From Bryobacterales bacterium (GTDB lineage: Bacteria > Acidobacteriota > Terriglobia > Bryobacterales > Bryobacteraceae), in assembly GCA_003132905.1 (NCBI GenBank), contig PKZC01000338.1:1-7877 (forward strand): DNA of 7,877 bases, given 5' to 3'. Shown here piece after piece: positions 4,768 through 7,877 of the stretch (position 1 is the first letter of the stretch; each line of letters starts with the position of its first letter). The notes beneath the pieces were generated by a model. That model was given only the letters and a program-made list of their open reading frames with translations. It had not been told where the DNA came from and did no database searches. The translations under genes and the position numbers were made by a program.

Positions 4768-6267
4768 ATGGCAAACATGTCCCATCCACTTATGAACAGA
4801 CGTGAAGTCGTCCAACTAATCGGAGCAGCCGCTGCCGCGCAAAAGCTGGCCGCACAGACACCGGATATCTGCTTCCTCACGGCCGTCGAAATGGCGGGTC
4901 TCATCCGCGCCAACAAGCTCAGTGCTCGTGAAGTCATGGCGGCCCACTTGAAGCAGATCGAGCGGGTCAATCCGCAGGTGAATGCGATTGTGACGCTGGT
5001 CGCGGAACAGGCCACGGAGAAGGCTCGCCAGGCGGACGAGTCCCAAGCCCGAGGAACTTTGCTCGGGCCGTTGCATGGCCTGCCCGTCGTTCATAAGGAT
5101 TTGTTCGAGACTGCCGGAATCCGCACGACCTTTGGTTCGCGGATTTTCAAAGACAATGTGCCCAAGCGAGACGCGATCATCGTGGAACGGATCAACGGCG
5201 CCGGCGCGATCTGCGTAGGTAAGAGCAACACCCCCGAGTTCGGCGCGGGCTCGCAAACCTTCAATGAAGTTTTCGGCGTCACAAAGAACCCTTACGACTT
5301 AACCAAGACCTGCGGTGGTAGCAGTGGGGGCGCTGCGGTGAGCCTGGCTTGCGGAATGGTCCCTATCGCCGATGGCAGCGATAGTGGCGGATCTCTGCGA
5401 AATCCGGCCTCATTTTGCAATGTCGTTGGAATCCGTGTGGCGCCTGGCCGGGTACCGGCGCATGCGCAAGGGAATGCCTGGCTGACAATTGCCGTTCAGG
5501 GTCCGATGGCCCGCACCGTCTCCGATCTCGCGCTGGTGCTAAGCGTCATCGCCGGTCCCGACCCACGCTGTCCCATCTCCATCACAGAGCAAGGCTCCCT
5601 CTTCGCGGGCAATCTGGAGCGTGGTTTTAAAGGCGCGCGAGTTGCATGGTTCAAGAACATGGGTGGAATTCCATTCGACCCGCAAGTTATCAACCTCGTC
5701 AACGCGCAGCGCAAAGTTTTTGAAGACCTCGGATGCATGGTTGAAGAAGCCGAACCGGATTGGACGGGCGCTCACGAGGGCTATGATATTCTGCGTGCTT
5801 GGAACTACGCGTCCACGCAGTCCGACAATGTCCGGCTGCATCGCAGCTTGGTGAAGGACACGATCCAGTGGGAAGTGGAGCGCGGCTCGAAGCTGACCGG
5901 CGCCGATATCGCCCGAGCGCATAGCTTGCGTAGTGCGGCCTGGGACCGGATGCGGGTCTTTAATGAAAAGTACGACTACTTCATCGCACCCACTTCGCAG
6001 GTGCTTCCTTACGATTTGAAACAGCCCTACCCCACCGAAATCGAGGGCGTCAAGATGTCCACCTACGTCGAGTGGCAAAAGTCCTGCATTTTAATTTCGT
6101 CGCTGGAGAACCCCTCCATCTCGGTGCCGTGCGGCTTCACAGCGCAGGGTTTGCCAGTGGGGTTGCAAATCGTCGGAAGACATCGCGATGAGCTGAGCGT
6201 TTTGCAAATGGCATTCGCATTCGAGCAAGGTACGCGAGTAGCACGCCGCAAGCCGGCAATTGCCTAG
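4768..6267 (+). CDS. Amidase-signature family hydrolase with twin-arginine-like leader
   Basis: An amidase-signature serine hydrolase of 499 residues, cleaving an unknown amide. The Ser-cisSer-Lys triad is complete (numbered from the ATG at 4768): K110 in VVHKDLF, cis-Ser S185 in CGGSSGGAA, and nucleophile S209 in GSDSGGSLRNPA. The 75- and 24-residue spacings equal those of GatA. GatA itself is unlikely, because I see no gatB/gatC nearby and the protein has a leader. The N-terminus (NRREVVQLIGAAAAAQKLAAQ, split over 10-30) has paired arginines before an Ala-rich stretch, like a weak twin-arginine signal, so export is possible. I chose the ATG at 4768 because GGAG (4760-4763) precedes it. The spacing is short at 4 nt, and GTG 4750, ATG 4777 or ATG 4792 remain possible; 4792 would put the arginines at positions 3-4. 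The flavoprotein gene follows after 5 nt. The family is secure; the substrate is unknown. Confidence 0.9.
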   Translation: MANMSHPLMNRREVVQLIGAAAAAQKLAAQTPDICFLTAVEMAGLIRANKLSAREVMAAHLKQIERVNPQVNAIVTLVAEQATEKARQADESQARGTLLGPLHGLPVVHKDLFETAGIRTTFGSRIFKDNVPKRDAIIVERINGAGAICVGKSNTPEFGAGSQTFNEVFGVTKNPYDLTKTCGGSSGGAAVSLACGMVPIADGSDSGGSLRNPASFCNVVGIRVAPGRVPAHAQGNAWLTIAVQGPMARTVSDLALVLSVIAGPDPRCPISITEQGSLFAGNLERGFKGARVAWFKNMGGIPFDPQVINLVNAQRKVFEDLGCMVEEAEPDWTGAHEGYDILRAWNYASTQSDNVRLHRSLVKDTIQWEVERGSKLTGADIARAHSLRSAAWDRMRVFNEKYDYFIAPTSQVLPYDLKQPYPTEIEGVKMSTYVEWQKSCILISSLENPSISVPCGFTAQGLPVGLQIVGRHRDELSVLQMAFAFEQGTRVARRKPAIA

Positions 6268-6272
6268 CCCGC

Positions 6273-7280
6273 ATGAAAGGCGTAGTCATTCGCGGTGACG
6301 GGATCGCGGCCTGTTGCTGCGCGCACTTGCTGGCCACTGCTGGTATCCGGGTAGCGATGGAAAAGGCTGAGCGAACGTCCGTACCGGCGGTGTTGTTGAG
6401 TGCCAGAACTCAAGCGCTCATTGGAGACGTCTTCGGGCGTAGAGACTTATTAGCCGGATTGCCAAGGATCGAAAAACGAAGCGTAGCTTGGGGCCCAGGT
6501 TCTGAATCTCTCGTCCTGGCTCACTCATCGGTGATCGTCTCCGAAGGGGAGCTGGCGGAACGTCTTCGGCCCTCTGGTCTCGTTGACGGCCCCGAGGCTG
6601 AATGGGATCCCAGGTGGACCATCCTGGCCTCCCGCCCACTCCCCACCTCGACGGTCGAGCGCGACTTCGGTTCGCGAATGGCTTCGGCACTGCGGGTTGA
6701 GTTGGCACGCGGCATCGATTCCTCCACCTGCTGGATCGAATCGCTCGAATCTGGATGGTTATTTCTGATCCCGAGTGGGGACAACGCGGGCTGGCTGCTT
6801 GCTGTGGGCGGAGCGCATGAGTTATTGCTCGCGCGGAGCCGGATTGTAGCGCAGCTGATCGAAAGCGTCCGCGGCAATGCAGGACAATTCCCGGCATACC
6901 CACGGATAGGCGATCCACTCTGTGGACCTGGATGGCTGGCGTGCGGGAGCGCTGCATTGGCCTTCGACCCGCTGTGCGGCGATGGCGCGGGCAACGCAGT
7001 TCGTGAGGCAATCCTGGCGGCGGCTATAATCCGGGCCGAGGTCAATGGAGCGCTTGAGCAGGATGTTCTTGCGCACTATCGAGGACGCTTGCTCGCCGGA
7101 TTCAGAAAACATCTGGAGCTCTGCCAGCAATTTTACGCAGCCGGCCATTCAGGCTCCTGGTGGAACACTGAGTTAGATTTCCTCCAAGAAGGGATCGAGT
7201 GGTGCGCACGCCAGATGAATGATTCGAAGCCCTTCCAATACCGGCTCAGCGGATTCGAACTTCACGTTATTTCAGGCTAA
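6273..7280 (+). CDS. FAD-dependent oxidoreductase, LodB/QhpG-like
   Basis: A 335-residue flavoprotein. The N-terminal Rossmann turn is visible as IRGDGIAACCCAHLLA (residues 6-21, G8-x-G10-x-x-A13), which would bind the FAD ADP moiety. A second FAD motif occurs late: CGSAALAFDPLCGDGAGNAV (224-243) with the D232-P233 pair. Between them, ESGWLFLIPSGD (159-170) resembles the tryptophan-rich strand of halogenase, LodB and QhpG relatives. LodB and QhpG modify a Tyr/Trp-type residue during maturation of quinone-cofactor enzymes; that role here is inferred. At 335 residues it is shorter than typical relatives (about 370-440, from memory), probably through a reduced substrate domain. Three adjacent cysteines (C14-C16) in the FAD-binding helix are unusual. 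It starts 5 nt after the amidase stop without a clear ribosome-binding site, so translational coupling is likely. Its 3' end overlaps the convergent protease gene by 14 bp. Alternatives: geranylgeranyl-reductase-like or halogenase-like enzyme. Confidence 0.75.
   Translation: MKGVVIRGDGIAACCCAHLLATAGIRVAMEKAERTSVPAVLLSARTQALIGDVFGRRDLLAGLPRIEKRSVAWGPGSESLVLAHSSVIVSEGELAERLRPSGLVDGPEAEWDPRWTILASRPLPTSTVERDFGSRMASALRVELARGIDSSTCWIESLESGWLFLIPSGDNAGWLLAVGGAHELLLARSRIVAQLIESVRGNAGQFPAYPRIGDPLCGPGWLACGSAALAFDPLCGDGAGNAVREAILAAAIIRAEVNGALEQDVLAHYRGRLLAGFRKHLELCQQFYAAGHSGSWWNTELDFLQEGIEWCARQMNDSKPFQYRLSGFELHVISG
7267..7280. other. 14-bp tail-to-tail overlap of convergent genes
   Basis: The flavoprotein stop (7278-7280, +) lies inside the protease coding sequence, whose stop is at 7269-7267 on the - strand. 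No space remains for a separate intergenic terminator, so each transcript must extend into the other gene. Confidence 0.9.
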
Positions 7281-7877
7281 GTCCGATCCGCTCCGCTTCG
7301 GCGGCCAACATGGAGCAAACGTTTCCATGCGAGCGATTCTCCAAGCCCTCGCAGGCGCGCGCCACGAAACCCGTCAGATTGGCCACCGCAAAACTTATGC
7401 CTTGCAGATTCCGTTCCTTCGGTACATCCGGAACGGGGCGTGGATATCCAGACGCGCAGAGTTCCAACCCTTCCGGAGTTCGCCTGCACGAATAGGAGTA
7501 TCGAGGACAATTCCAGTCCAGGCCCACTCCAACAACTCCCATCATGCTTCCCGGAAAAGCCGCAATCCCGTTCATGTTGTGAGCCGAAACCACGATCGTG
7601 CCCTGCTCCGTTGCGCGGGCGATCAAAGAAGTGAATCGCGCCACGTGCGCTGGGTTCGCGGTCCCTAGGCTCAGATTAATTACATCCATCCGGCGCTCAA
7701 TACACCATTCAAGGGCAGACACAATGACATCGATGCCGGCACGTAGTTCCTTATGGAACACCCGGACAGCGAAGTATTCCGCTTGAGGCGCTTTCTCCTG
7801 GATCGCTGCCATTACCGCCGTTCCGTGTCCGATGAGATCGACGAAGGAATCCTCCTCCTGTTGACTTCCGATGGTGA
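7267..7877 (-). CDS. Subtilisin-family (S8) serine protease, 5' end beyond the window
   Basis: The C-terminal 203 residues of a subtilisin-like protease; the N-terminus, including the catalytic Asp, lies beyond the right edge. The reading frame is open to the edge, past the internal Met at 7812. Catalytic His is in DLIGHGTAVMAAI (His codon 7825-7827), the substrate-binding strand is DVINLSLG, the oxyanion Asn is in VVSAHNMNG (codon 7576-7578), and catalytic Ser is in QGISFAVANLTGF (codon 7393-7395). All are in the expected order, so the enzyme is probably active. GISFA replaces the commoner GTSFA. The protein ends 41 residues after the Ser, with no C-terminal domain or membrane anchor. The short His-to-Ser span and the pairing with a LodB/QhpG-like flavoprotein recall QhpE-type maturation proteases, but this is tentative. 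A general secreted or intracellular subtilase is equally possible. It converges on the flavoprotein gene. Confidence 0.88.
   Translation of the reverse strand, partial: TIGSQQEEDSFVDLIGHGTAVMAAIQEKAPQAEYFAVRVFHKELRAGIDVIVSALEWCIERRMDVINLSLGTANPAHVARFTSLIARATEQGTIVVSAHNMNGIAAFPGSMMGVVGVGLDWNCPRYSYSCRRTPEGLELCASGYPRPVPDVPKERNLQGISFAVANLTGFVARACEGLENRSHGNVCSMLAAEAERIGLSLK

Noticed and set aside
6418..7011. 197-codon - strand ORF inside the flavoprotein gene
   Set aside because: Arg/Ser/Pro-rich low-complexity translation, antisense to a gene with clear FAD motifs.
7219..7668. 149-codon + strand ORF at the right end
   Set aside because: Antisense to the subtilisin catalytic region and lacking any recognisable motif.

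Overview
The window looks like chromosomal DNA of a moderately GC-rich environmental bacterium. An acidobacterial (Solibacter/Bryobacter-like) origin is my best guess. The basis is indirect: TTG and GTG starts, a twin-arginine-leader amidase, a LodB/QhpG-type flavoprotein and a subtilisin-type protease. Nothing in the window fixes the taxonomy. I found no rRNA, tRNA, CRISPR array, transposase or integrase.

Layout. Bases 1-175 are GC-rich and full of nested inverted repeats (REP-like), with no convincing gene. Bases 176-719 are non-coding and carry one full copy and one partial copy of a local repeat. Bases 720-3938 hold a tight three-gene block on the + strand: an AF2212/DUF104-type antitoxin, a PIN-domain (VapC-type) toxin, and an 817-residue protein with an archaeo-eukaryotic-primase domain of the TOTE conflict-system type followed by a superfamily 2 helicase. 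Gaps are 3 and 30 nt, so the three are probably co-transcribed. Bases 3939-4749 are again non-coding apart from one doubtful 48-codon ORF, and hold a second full copy of the repeat in the same orientation. The defence-like block therefore sits between direct repeats about 3.8 kb apart. Bases 4768-6267 encode an amidase-signature hydrolase, followed after 5 nt by a short FAD-dependent oxidoreductase (6273-7280). A subtilisin-family (S8) protease on the - strand enters from the right edge and ends at 7267, overlapping the flavoprotein gene tail-to-tail by 14 bp.

How the genes may work together. The left block reads as a biological-conflict cassette. The primase-helicase would act on nucleic acid. 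The PIN RNase and its antitoxin could be an abortive-infection arm or an addiction module that stabilises the cassette. This is inference from gene order and family knowledge. On the right, a LodB/QhpG-like flavoprotein beside a subtilisin-type protease recalls loci that mature quinone-cofactor enzymes or modified peptides, where a flavoenzyme modifies a residue and a protease trims the product. No substrate protein is visible here, and the genes to the right of the window would decide it.
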